Assembly (NCBI GenBank): GCA_023381895.1
Contig: JAMCTA010000051.1
Location: 1 to 16,168, forward strand
Length of the DNA stretch: 16,168 bases
Origin: Chloroflexota bacterium
GTDB taxonomy: Bacteria; Chloroflexota; UBA4733
Reading direction: 5' to 3'
Made by a program: the position numbers and the translations under genes. The notes beneath the pieces were generated by a model. The model did not search any database and had not been told where the DNA came from. It was given only the letters and a program-made list of their open reading frames with translations. Of the stretch, positions 1 to 6,795 are shown one piece after another (positions within the stretch are counted from its first letter, which is position 1; the number at the start of each line of letters is the position of its first letter).

Positions 1-455
1 GCGGGAAGATCGTCCTTGGCGTCGTCTACGACCCCTTTCGTGAAGAGCTATTCCAGGCGGTAAAGGGCAACGGTGCTCATCTCAATGGGCAGATCATCAC
101 CGTGTCGATGACGCCGGTACTCTCCCACGCGCTGCTTGCGACGGGATTCCCCTACGATCGTTCCACACTGGACCCAGTTCTGGAGCGCTTCGGGCGGCTC
201 ACGCGGTTGTCTCAAGCTATCCGGCGCGATGGTGCCGCAGCGCTGAACCTCTGCTACGTGGCATGTGGCCGATTCGACGGGTTCTGGGAAGGAACGCTGC
301 AACCGTGGGATGCCGCTGCCGGAGCGCTCATCGTGCGCGAGGCTGGGGGCGTCGTGAGCAACTATACCGGTGCTCCTTGGAGCCTCGTCGATTGCCCAAT
401 TGTGGCGGCAAACAGTTCTTCTCTCCTCCAAGAGATTCTCAGCGCGCTTGCGTAG
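1..455 (+). CDS. Inositol monophosphatase family protein, C-terminal part (5' truncated)
   Basis: This is the last 150 codons of a gene that enters from the left edge; the open frame begins at base 3. Members of this metal-dependent, Li-sensitive phosphatase family hydrolyse inositol phosphates, fructose-1,6-bisphosphate, histidinol phosphate or 3'-phosphoadenosine 5'-phosphate. The visible part carries the family's second signature, PWDAAAGALIVREAGG, near visible residues 101-116, whose WD supplies a metal ligand, and the preceding segment AALNLCYVACGRFDGFWE. The N-terminal third, with the DPLDGT-type metal site, lies outside the window, so exact substrate and catalytic competence cannot be judged. 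The full protein would be expected to be about 260 residues. It converges on the debranching-enzyme gene with about 130 bp between the two stops. Given PAPS synthesis elsewhere in the window, a PAP phosphatase role is conceivable but unsupported. Confidence 0.9.
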   Translation, partial: GKIVLGVVYDPFREELFQAVKGNGAHLNGQIITVSMTPVLSHALLATGFPYDRSTLDPVLERFGRLTRLSQAIRRDGAAALNLCYVACGRFDGFWEGTLQPWDAAAGALIVREAGGVVSNYTGAPWSLVDCPIVAANSSSLLQEILSALA

Positions 456-586
456 ATCACAGGTCAGCGCACCATGCCAGATTCTTCAGCGTGCGCTGGC
501 TAGCCGCAGCTCCGGCGGTATCCCGGCACTGCGCTCCCTGTTGGTGCAGATGGGTAAGGGACGCGCACCAGTCGATAACCGCTGAT
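456..586. other. Convergent intergenic gap with no recognised feature
   Basis: This gap lies between the stop codons of the phosphatase gene and the minus-strand debranching-enzyme gene. I found no stem followed by a T-run that would make a convincing intrinsic terminator in either direction, and no tRNA-like fold. Confidence 0.5.
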
Positions 587-2548
587 TCAGTGCGGCTCTT
601 GCTCGATCGTGTATAGCGCCCACAGGAGCTGGGCGACACTCCACGCTTGAGCAGGACAACCACGTGCTAGGTGAGGCGGCTCGGCGTCGAAGATCTCAGA
701 GACGCTTCCGGCGCCTGCCTCGGACAGATGGGCAGAGAGGACGGCAAACGTGGGAAGCAGCGATGTTCTTGATCTGTCGAGACGGCGAGCAGCGGCGACG
801 TACGGTCCTAAGAGCCAAGGCCAGACGGTACCTTGGTGGTACGCGGCATCGCGCTGCTCCTGGCCCCCCTCGTAACGTGCCTGATATCCTTCAGCGTCTC
901 GGCCGAGTGTGCGCAGTCCCACAGGAGTAAGCAGGGTTGACTCGACAGCTGCAAGGACGCGCTGCGCACGCTCTCCTGTCAGTGCTGGAAAGGAGAGCGC
1001 GAGCGCGAGCAACTGGTTTGGGCGAAGTGTCGAGTCGTTACCGTCAGCGCCATCGATGACGTCGTACAGGTAGCCACACTGCTCGCACCAGAAGCGGTCG
1101 GCAAAGGAACGGCGTGCTGTATGCAAGAGGTCTGCATGAGAAAACGATTGATCTGCTTCTCGACTGAGCGCCTGAGCTATCTCCAATGCATTGATCCACA
1201 GAGCTGAGACCTCGACCGGCTTCCCTCGGCGCGGTGTGACAACCCAGTCGCCGCATTTTGCGTCCATCCAGGTCAATTGCAGTCCGGGGCACGAGGCGAT
1301 CACGAGGCCATCTTGAGGATCGACGCTGATGCCGTTATCGGTTCCATTGACATAGCTCTCCACTATCGAGAGCAGGGTGGTCAGCATCTCATCTCGAAAC
1401 GTGGTGTTGTGTGTCGCGTTGTAGGTCAAGAAGACTGCCTCTGCAAACGAGAGGCTGGCATCGGCGGTGTTGAACTCGTGAGCTCCACGCTCTAGCGTGT
1501 TGGGAAGCAGTCCGCGCTGCGTTTGGCGTCCCCAGCGCCTTAAAACATCTTGGGCAACCTCCGGACGTCCGGTAGCAAGGAGCAGGCCGGGGATCGATAG
1601 CATCGTGTCTCGACCCCACTCTCCAAACCAAGGGTAGCCTGCGACAATGCCGGTTTGGTCACCTTCGCCTACGACGAACTGATCGGCGGCGAGCACCAGC
1701 TGCTTCCCCATATTCGTCGTCACGCCGCGAGCTTGCTCGAGCAGACGGTTGCCACGATCCACGGCAGCTTCCAGCGACCAGCGTGAATCTCCGCCGGGTT
1801 GAGTAGCCGAGGCCAGACGGGCAATGAGAGTCACTGTGTCCCCCGGACGCACGTGGGCTCGAAAGTGGCCGGGGCGGAACAGATCCTCCTGTGCGTCATA
1901 GCCCCGTGCGTGCTCTTCGGGAAGCCAGAAGTTGTAGTGCCAGTCGCTGTCGAGGACGAAACTGCCCCGGTCTACGGCGATGACGAGCGAGTCCGTCGGG
2001 TCGCTCTTTACCTCGACGGATTGGTCGCAGGTCGTGCAGACGAACTCACGGTCTTTGCTGTGCTGCAGCGCATCAGCGCTGCGCCAGGCGACGAGGGGCG
2101 TCAGCTGCAGATCTACGGCACCGTTACCGCTCAGCAAGGAGAGCCGCACACAACAGGCGTCGGCGCCCTGTGGCATCCAGACGCGTCGCTCGATAACGAA
2201 ACCATCAATCGCGTAGACCCACACTGGTAGCCCGGACTCGAGCCGGAACGACTGGAGGAAGTCGAAGCCACGTGGGTCAACGGTACCATCGGTGTAGATG
2301 TTTGAATCTAGTCTCCGCGTCTGGCCTCCCCATGCTAGTGCCTCCTCGAGTCTCACCAAGGTGGCAAGCCGGTCATTCGGACTCCTAGGGGCAGCGATGA
2401 GCAGCCCGTGATACCGGCGGGTAGGGTAGGCCAGTGAGCCACTCGCATAGCCGCCCCGCCCATTTGTGACCAGCCACTCGCGTCGAACGGCGCTGCGCGC
2501 GTCAGTCGTGGCGGCTCGATCAATGACCACCTGCGTGCCATCATTCAC
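587..2548 (-). CDS. Amylo-alpha-1,6-glucosidase (archaeal-type glycogen debranching enzyme, GH133-like)
   Basis: The product (653 aa) is a cytoplasmic debranching enzyme expected to hydrolyse alpha-1,6 branch glucosyl residues of glycogen-like polymers. The N-terminal all-beta domain shows the family opening REWLVTNGRGGYASGS and the YPTRRYHGLL block (about residues 24-52). The C-terminal (alpha/alpha)6 catalytic domain carries GYPWFGEWGRDTMLSIPGLL (about 304-323), an FNTADASLSF block (about 359-368), the WMDAKCGDWVVTPRRGKPVEV block (about 427-447) and an AYHQGTVWPWLLGPY motif near the end, all characteristic of this group. The length is normal. I chose the GTG at 2548 because GGAGG at 2556-2560 lies 7 nt away; the in-frame GTG at 2554 lies almost on top of that site. 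The gene is translationally coupled to the aldo/keto reductase upstream: the upstream TGA and the GTG at 2554 form GTGA. Confidence 0.93.
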   Translation of the reverse strand: MNDGTQVVIDRAATTDARSAVRREWLVTNGRGGYASGSLAYPTRRYHGLLIAAPRSPNDRLATLVRLEEALAWGGQTRRLDSNIYTDGTVDPRGFDFLQSFRLESGLPVWVYAIDGFVIERRVWMPQGADACCVRLSLLSGNGAVDLQLTPLVAWRSADALQHSKDREFVCTTCDQSVEVKSDPTDSLVIAVDRGSFVLDSDWHYNFWLPEEHARGYDAQEDLFRPGHFRAHVRPGDTVTLIARLASATQPGGDSRWSLEAAVDRGNRLLEQARGVTTNMGKQLVLAADQFVVGEGDQTGIVAGYPWFGEWGRDTMLSIPGLLLATGRPEVAQDVLRRWGRQTQRGLLPNTLERGAHEFNTADASLSFAEAVFLTYNATHNTTFRDEMLTTLLSIVESYVNGTDNGISVDPQDGLVIASCPGLQLTWMDAKCGDWVVTPRRGKPVEVSALWINALEIAQALSREADQSFSHADLLHTARRSFADRFWCEQCGYLYDVIDGADGNDSTLRPNQLLALALSFPALTGERAQRVLAAVESTLLTPVGLRTLGRDAEGYQARYEGGQEQRDAAYHQGTVWPWLLGPYVAAARRLDRSRTSLLPTFAVLSAHLSEAGAGSVSEIFDAEPPHLARGCPAQAWSVAQLLWALYTIEQEPH

Positions 2549-2550
2549 CT

Positions 2551-3492
2551 TCACACCTCCAGATTCAGCCAGGCACGCTCTCTTGTGGAGAGTGACAGGC
2601 TCAGCGCCTCCACGCTATCATTCAGCTCCTCGAGGCGTAGCGGCCCGATGATGGGCACGATCGGATACGGCTCCCCAAGCACCCAGGCGAGCGCCACGCG
2701 CGTAGGAGTCGTCTCTTTGCCAGCAGCAAGCTGACGTACGCGCTGCAATCTCTCCCAGTTGTCGGGAGTGTTGTAGACTCGTGCGATCAATGGGTCATCG
2801 ACGTGCTCAGAAGAGTATCTGCCAGAGAAGAACCCTCGGGCTTGCGAAGACCAGGCAAAGACCGGGAAAGCGCGAGTGCTGTGCCACGCTCGTCCATCAA
2901 CATCGAGTGTGATGCAGCCGGACCACAGCGGCTCGGCTGCCCGGGCAAGGCTCACGTTCGGGCTGTTTGCTCGCAGTGGTCGGAGATCGTGCTTGACTGC
3001 ATACTCATTCGCCGCGTCGATCCGCTCGATCGTCCAGTTTGAAACGCCGTAAGCCTCAACTTTACCGTGATCTACAAGACGGTTGAGACATTCGAGAATG
3101 ACTGCGACCAAGACTTCCGGATCATCTCGATGGAGGAGATAGAGGTCGATGTTGGGAATCCCTAGGCGTGTCAGCGATGTCTGAAGATCTGACTCGATGA
3201 ACTCGGGAGCGACGCGGCGTGGTTGTTCCCGATTGGGATGCGCCCCCTTGTCTATGAGAAAGATCTGTTCTCTATTGCCGCGCTCTCGAAACCAACGACC
3301 CAGGCAGAGCTCACTGCGCCCCCCGTTGTAGATGAAAGCCGTGTCAATAGCATTGCCACCAAGACTCACCCAATGGTCGAGCAATCCAGCCCACTTCTGA
3401 TAGTCCTCTTCGGGCTCGGGAGTCAAGCTCAGCGTTCCCAATGCCAGCGCTGACACAGACTTGGAGAATCCAGGGAGTGCTACATGTCTCAT
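2551..3492 (-). CDS. Aldo/keto reductase family oxidoreductase
   Basis: The product (313 aa) is a cytoplasmic NADP(H)-dependent TIM-barrel reductase of the aldo/keto reductase superfamily. The catalytic tetrad can be read: Asp50 and Tyr55 in NAIDTAFIYNGG, Lys82 in LIDKGAHPN, and His121 in DLYLLHRDDP. The segment VEAYGVSNWTIERI is the usual strand-helix motif after the active site, and the cofactor-binding C-terminal region contains TPTRVALAWVLGEPYPIVPIIG. The length is typical. I chose the ATG at 3492 because AGGAAGG (3502-3508) is spaced 9 nt from it, whereas the ATG at 3501 abuts that site. It is the first gene of a two-gene operon with the debranching enzyme, which hints at a role in sugar or oligosaccharide metabolism. 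The substrate cannot be told from sequence; the context resembles the oxidoreductases grouped with sugar-catabolic genes. Confidence 0.93.
   Translation of the reverse strand: MRHVALPGFSKSVSALALGTLSLTPEPEEDYQKWAGLLDHWVSLGGNAIDTAFIYNGGRSELCLGRWFRERGNREQIFLIDKGAHPNREQPRRVAPEFIESDLQTSLTRLGIPNIDLYLLHRDDPEVLVAVILECLNRLVDHGKVEAYGVSNWTIERIDAANEYAVKHDLRPLRANSPNVSLARAAEPLWSGCITLDVDGRAWHSTRAFPVFAWSSQARGFFSGRYSSEHVDDPLIARVYNTPDNWERLQRVRQLAAGKETTPTRVALAWVLGEPYPIVPIIGPLRLEELNDSVEALSLSLSTRERAWLNLEV
2556..2560 (-). promoter_or_regulatory. Shine-Dalgarno GGAGG for the debranching enzyme
   Basis: GGAGG on the minus strand lies inside the 3' end of the aldo/keto reductase gene. Its 7-nt spacing to the GTG at 2548, against 1 nt to the GTG at 2554, favours the shorter protein. 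Confidence 0.6.
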
Positions 3493-3501
3493 TGGTATCA
3501 T

Positions 3502-3508
3502 CCTTCCT
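3502..3508 (-). promoter_or_regulatory. Shine-Dalgarno AGGAAGG for the aldo/keto reductase
   Basis: AGGAAGG on the minus strand directly abuts the ATG at 3501 and is 9 nt from the ATG at 3492, so it decides the start in favour of 3492. Confidence 0.65.
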
Positions 3509-3523
3509 GAGCGCTAGCAACAG

Positions 3524-3540
3524 CGGCACATACTGTGCCG
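3524..3540. promoter_or_regulatory. Operator-like palindrome in divergent promoter region
   Basis: CGGCACATACTGTGCCG has perfect 7-bp arms around a TAC centre. It is the only strong palindrome in the 133-bp space between the divergent starts of the aldo/keto reductase (3492) and thyX (3626). Its size and symmetry suit a dimeric repressor or activator, but no -35/-10 pair could be fixed with confidence on either strand, so the role is inferred from position. Confidence 0.4.
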
Positions 3541-3625
3541 TAGCATCTTACTCTGAGCAAGATAATAGAGTGGGTGCGCCCACGACCAGGATGATCCAGG
3601 ATCGAAGCGAAGGGGAGCTTGCCCA

Positions 3626-4516
3626 ATGAGGCGCGATAGAGAAGACCCCGAGTCGCTGCGCGGCCGGGAACTGCCAGTACACGATCACGGCTTCGTTCGT
3701 CTGGTGGACTATATGGGCGATGATGCCGCGATCGTCGCTGCTGCCCGCGTGAGCTATGGCGCCGGCACGAAGTCCATCCGCTCCAACAGAGGGCTCATCC
3801 GCTATCTAATGCGCCACCGTCATACGACGCCATTCGAAATGGTGGAGCTGAAGTTTCACGTCAAGGCCCCGATCTTCGTAGAGCGCCAGTGGTTTCGCCA
3901 CCGAACTGCGAGCATCAACTCGATCTCCCAGCGCTACTCGGAAATGCGCGAAGAGTTCTTCGTCCCCGCGCCGGACGCTATCCGGCCGCAGAGCCCTCGC
4001 AATCGCCAGGGGCGGGCAGACGAGCCGATGTCACGAGAGGATGCCGAGACAGCTATTCGCGACTGGAGCGCGGCCAACGCCCAGACGTATGCGCTCTATC
4101 ACCAGCATCTAGTCGCCGGCATGTCGCGAGAGCTGGCCCGCATCAACTTGCCCCTGTCGCTCTATACCGAGTGGTACTGGAAGATCAATCTCCACAACTG
4201 CTTCCACTTTCTGTCACTTCGTTTGGATCAACACGCTCAGCAAGAGATCCGCGACTATGCTCAGGTGATCGAGCGCATCGCTCGGGCGATAGCTCCTGTT
4301 GCCTATGAGGCTTTTGAGGACTACGTACTGGGAGCAGCGACGTTTTCCCGCATTGAGCTGGCTCTCCTCCGAAAGCTTGTGCGAGGAGACCCGGTGACAG
4401 AAGCCGACCTGGACCACGGAGAGACTTGGCGGACAGAATTCGAAGCAAAACTTGGCATGTTGCTGAATGACGTGCTACAAACAAAGGCAGCTGGCGTGCA
4501 CGCAGAAGGAGAGTGA
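3626..4516 (+). CDS. thyX: Flavin-dependent thymidylate synthase
   Basis: The product (296 aa) converts dUMP to dTMP using methylenetetrahydrofolate and FAD/NADPH, the folate-sparing alternative to ThyA. The defining ThyX motif RHRX7S is present as RHRTASINSIS (residues 91-101), followed by QRYSEM. The flanking blocks RHRHTTPFEMVELKFHVKAP (63-82), SRELARINLPLSLYTEWYWK and NLHNCFHFLSLRLDQHAQQEIRDYA complete the fold. At 296 residues it is at the long end for the family, with an N-terminal charged extension of about 18 residues and an extended C-terminus. AGGGGAG at 3611-3617, 8 nt before the ATG, supports this start. The gene is divergent from the aldo/keto reductase operon and 90 bp upstream of the Gfo/Idh/MocA gene on the same strand, possibly cotranscribed with it. 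Confidence 0.97.
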   Translation: MRRDREDPESLRGRELPVHDHGFVRLVDYMGDDAAIVAAARVSYGAGTKSIRSNRGLIRYLMRHRHTTPFEMVELKFHVKAPIFVERQWFRHRTASINSISQRYSEMREEFFVPAPDAIRPQSPRNRQGRADEPMSREDAETAIRDWSAANAQTYALYHQHLVAGMSRELARINLPLSLYTEWYWKINLHNCFHFLSLRLDQHAQQEIRDYAQVIERIARAIAPVAYEAFEDYVLGAATFSRIELALLRKLVRGDPVTEADLDHGETWRTEFEAKLGMLLNDVLQTKAAGVHAEGE

Positions 4517-4592
4517 CGTCCACTCGTAGTAGTGCGAGGCGACCCTGACTCGCTGCACGGGCTATCGCAGCGTTCAGCGCGCTTCAGCAAGA

Positions 4593-4600
4593 AAGAAGGA
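4593..4600 (+). promoter_or_regulatory. Shine-Dalgarno AAGAAGGA selecting a TTG start
   Basis: AAGAAGGA sits 6 nt before the TTG at 4607. It is the best ribosome site near the 5' end of the Gfo/Idh/MocA gene, and the protein starting there begins directly at the Rossmann fold. Confidence 0.6.
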
Positions 4601-4606
4601 TTCTGC

Positions 4607-5644
4607 TTGACAATACCGCGAACACTCCGCATTGGATTGATTGGTGCAGGCAACAACATGGTCGGTGCGCACGTTCCCCGGCTCATAAAGCGCTCGGACG
4701 TGGCGATCGCGGCCATCACCGAGCCGTTCGAGGCAAACGTACAGCGTGCCCGAGAGCGCTTCGAGCCATTGGCATCCGTGCCGGTCTATGCCGGCTTCCG
4801 TCAAATGCTCACACACGAGCAGCTTGATGCGGTGGTCATCAGTACGCCGCACAGCTTCCACTGGGAACAGGTGTCTGGTGCCTTACAGGCTGGTCTTCAC
4901 GTGTTGGTGGAAAAGCCAATGGTCTGCTCAGTTCAAGAGGCCAAGCAGGTCATCGCCGAGCGAGATCGTGCTGGGAAAATTGTGCTGGTCTCCTACCAAC
5001 GGCACTATCAGCACGCATTCCTGGCCATGAAGAAGGCTATCGACTCTGGCCTCATTGGGCAGCTGCAGTACATCGACCTGCAGCAGAATCAGAACTGGTA
5101 CAACAACCAGAAGCGGGCGAATCGCTGGCGCATCCAGCGCGAGCTCTCTGGGGGTGGACAGCTCAATGATTCGGGCAGCCACATCGTCGACATCATGCTC
5201 TACGTCACATCGCTGCAGCCAAAGAGAGTGTTTGCTACCCAGCAATCGTTCGATCTAGAAGTGGATGTCAACTCGGCCATCACCCTCGAGTTCGAAGGAG
5301 GGGCGACAGGGTGCCTTTCCATCGTCGGCAACGCCCCATTCCAGGGGGGTATGGTGATGGAAGATATCACGATCTACGGGTCGGAGGGAGCCATCTTCTA
5401 CCGTCAGCTGGGCCAAAGTGATCCACGCCAGCCGCTGATCGAGGTACGCCGCTTCGATGAAGGCGTTGTCGAAGTGAAAGACGTCCCGCCTCCATCGACT
5501 CCTGATGATAATTTCATCGCAGCGATTCAAGGCACAGAGCCAGTGTACTCCCCAGCCGAGTGTGGACTGCACGTCATGCAGCTGTCCGAGGCCGCCTGGA
5601 AGTCAGCAGGATCAGGACAGCCAATCGACGTTGCCTCCCTCTAG
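4607..5644 (+). CDS. Gfo/Idh/MocA family NAD(P)-dependent oxidoreductase
   Basis: The product (345 aa) is a cytoplasmic dehydrogenase of the glucose-fructose oxidoreductase / inositol dehydrogenase / MocA family, which oxidises or epimerises sugars and cyclitols. The N-terminal Rossmann fold has RIGLIGAGNN (8-17); DAVVISTPHSFH (74-85) and the family's VEKPMVCS motif (101-108) follow. SGGGQLNDSGSHIVDIMLY (181-199) contains the usual active-site His192 and Asp195. Total length is typical. A GTG at 4532 would add 25 residues with no family similarity, so the TTG at 4607 behind AAGAAGGA is preferred. The substrate is unknown; nearby sugar-metabolism genes and a partial inositol-monophosphatase-family gene make a sugar or inositol substrate reasonable but unproven. 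Confidence 0.93.
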   Translation: MTIPRTLRIGLIGAGNNMVGAHVPRLIKRSDVAIAAITEPFEANVQRARERFEPLASVPVYAGFRQMLTHEQLDAVVISTPHSFHWEQVSGALQAGLHVLVEKPMVCSVQEAKQVIAERDRAGKIVLVSYQRHYQHAFLAMKKAIDSGLIGQLQYIDLQQNQNWYNNQKRANRWRIQRELSGGGQLNDSGSHIVDIMLYVTSLQPKRVFATQQSFDLEVDVNSAITLEFEGGATGCLSIVGNAPFQGGMVMEDITIYGSEGAIFYRQLGQSDPRQPLIEVRRFDEGVVEVKDVPPPSTPDDNFIAAIQGTEPVYSPAECGLHVMQLSEAAWKSAGSGQPIDVASL

Positions 5645-5830
5645 TTCCAAAGTGCCTCCTGCCGGTCCAGATTGGGAAAGAGACTAGGGTGCCGGTCCAC
5701 TGATCATGCGGCTGCCTCGTCGATTGGTTGGGGCTGACGCATGAGGACAATGCGGGAACCGTAGGTTGCTCGGTAGCATTTTCGCTGAGGGAATACGCTG
5801 GTTAGGTCTCATGGGTATGATGTGCTGGAC

Positions 5831-5847
5831 CCCTTCACAAAGAAGGG
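5831..5847 (+). promoter_or_regulatory. Hairpin occluding a Shine-Dalgarno site
   Basis: CCCTTC (5831-5836) and GAAGGG (5842-5847) pair perfectly around an ACAAA loop. The 3' arm is the core of the ribosome site for the 36-codon ORF starting at 5855. A further pair, GGTCTC (5805-5810) with GAGACC (5847-5852), could enclose it. No T-run follows, so it is not a standard terminator. Confidence 0.4.
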
Positions 5848-5854
5848 AGACCAC

Positions 5855-5965
5855 ATGAATCTCTATCTGACTTGTTTATACAGCCTGGTTCTTAAGACCA
5901 AGACGAGGGATCTAATCAAACCCACGTTCGGTGGTCTTAACGCAGCAGGTAAGGGGGGCCGGTGA
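5855..5965 (+). CDS. Short ORF (36 aa), possible leader peptide
   Basis: An ATG 7 nt after GAAGGG (5842-5847) opens a 36-codon frame ending in TGA. The peptide starts MNLYLTCLYSLVLKTKTRD, hydrophobic at first and then basic, and ends in a Gly-rich basic tail. I recognise no family. Its own coding sequence contains a 9-bp inverted repeat, TTAAGACCA (5892-5900) and TGGTCTTAA (5932-5940), so translation would disturb that stem. It lies about 240 bp before the acyltransferase start. It could be a leader peptide, an unrelated small protein or a chance frame; the ribosome site is the only positive evidence of translation. Confidence 0.35.
   Translation: MNLYLTCLYSLVLKTKTRDLIKPTFGGLNAAGKGGR
5892..5940. 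repeat. 9-bp inverted repeat within the leader
   Basis: TTAAGACCA (5892-5900) and TGGTCTTAA (5932-5940) are perfect inverted copies around 31 bases. They could form a stem in the leader RNA or serve as a protein site. No T-run follows. Confidence 0.4.
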
Positions 5966-6207
5966 CATCGTCAGACGGATGGTCGTGCGCTGGACTGATG
6001 TGGTTCACTATCTTACGTACCCGGCGTGGTGGGTGGCTGGGAGGTCCGGCCGGGCGGAAGAACTATGGGTTGTTGCCCGCCGTGTGTAACCCTTAGAGCC
6101 GTGACGGCGTACGGTCTTCCCCGGGCGTTATTCCTTACACCATCCGAGGGCAGGGTGCAGGCTATAACCTTATCTGGCGCTGCATCGTACATTGAGGAGC
6201 GGAACAC

Positions 6208-6795
6208 GTGGCACCGCGTTGGATCGTAATCGGCAGGAAGGCGGCGCGGGCCGCCGTGGCGCCGCTGCGCCCGCGCACTGTACGCGCAATAGTTTACTGG
6301 CTTTATACTCTAGACAACGAGTATGCGCGCCCCGTCACACGTCTGGCGTACCGAGGGGTCGGTTCTACCATCATGCCCACGGCGTCCATACGGGTACCCA
6401 GTCGGGTGTCTATTGGGGCACGCAGCCTAATTAATCACCTGTGCTGCGTTTGGGCAAGCGACAATGGAACGATCGTGATCGGAGATGACGTCCGGATGGG
6501 GCCGTCTTGTATTCTTGTTGCATCCAACTACTCGCTCGGAGCCTTCGGAGCGGATCGCTGGGTGACCAGGTCGGAGCGAGGTATCCGTTTGGGTAACGGT
6601 TGCTGGCTAGGAGCGGGAGTGGTGGTCGTCGATGGCGTTACAGTCGGTGAGGGCGCAGTTATAGGAGCAGGAGCCGTTGTCACTGCGGATATCCCACCGC
6701 GCCATCTCGCCGTGGGCGTACCTGCGAAGGTGGTACGATCGCTTGAAGACGAAACATTGGTCAGCCGAGAGCAGGCGATTCCGTCCGGGAGGTAA
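6208..6795 (+). CDS. Hexapeptide-repeat (left-handed beta-helix) acyltransferase
   Basis: The product (195 aa) resembles the sugar O-acetyltransferases of capsule, exopolysaccharide or O-antigen clusters, which use acetyl-CoA. Hexapeptide repeats appear in two runs: TIVIGDDVRMGPSCILV (88-104) and, after a 20-residue loop, IRLGNGCWLGAGVVVVDG then VTVGEGAVIGAGAVVTAD (126-161). The family's usual ending IPPRHLAVGVPAKVVRSL follows. The 50-60 residues before the helix are basic and unassigned. Relatives normally have an Asn-His pair in the loop after the first run; here it is Asn107-Tyr108 (codons AAC TAC), so activity or mechanism may differ. The GTG start has GAGGAG at 6194-6199 with 8-nt spacing. 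It heads the polysaccharide-type cluster. Confidence 0.9.
   Translation: MAPRWIVIGRKAARAAVAPLRPRTVRAIVYWLYTLDNEYARPVTRLAYRGVGSTIMPTASIRVPSRVSIGARSLINHLCCVWASDNGTIVIGDDVRMGPSCILVASNYSLGAFGADRWVTRSERGIRLGNGCWLGAGVVVVDGVTVGEGAVIGAGAVVTADIPPRHLAVGVPAKVVRSLEDETLVSREQAIPSGR

Larger units (their letters stand above)
5645..6207. other. Long intergenic leader before the polysaccharide cluster
   Basis: These 563 bases hold no long gene. They contain a 10-bp direct repeat TGCCGGTCCA (5660-5669 and 5690-5699), an ops-like CGGTAG core at 5771-5776, a hairpin at 5831-5847 that covers a ribosome site, and a 36-codon ORF (5855-5965). A TATAAC at 6163-6168 could be a -10 box but has no good -35 partner. The length and structure suggest a long 5' leader for the acyltransferase-glycosyltransferase genes, though a decayed gene cannot be excluded. 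Confidence 0.45.

Noticed and set aside
1799..2230. Plus-strand open frame of 143 codons inside the debranching-enzyme gene
   Set aside because: Antisense shadow of a well-supported gene with no family signal.
4532..4606. N-terminal extension of the Gfo/Idh/MocA protein from a GTG at 4532
   Set aside because: The added 25 residues show no family similarity, and a good ribosome site lies directly before the TTG at 4607.
5660..5699. Direct repeat TGCCGGTCCA (5660-5669, 5690-5699)
   Set aside because: A 10-bp pair 30 bp apart may be an operator, but it has no symmetry and no clear promoter beside it, so it is noted only in the leader entry.
6051..6092. Possible H-type pseudoknot (CGGGC/GCCCG with GGGTT/AACCC)
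   Set aside because: Both stems are only 5 bp, and such pairs are common by chance in a GC-rich stretch of this length.
6026..6229. 67-codon plus-strand ORF just before the acyltransferase
   Set aside because: It overlaps the acyltransferase start in another frame and shows no ribosome site or family resemblance.
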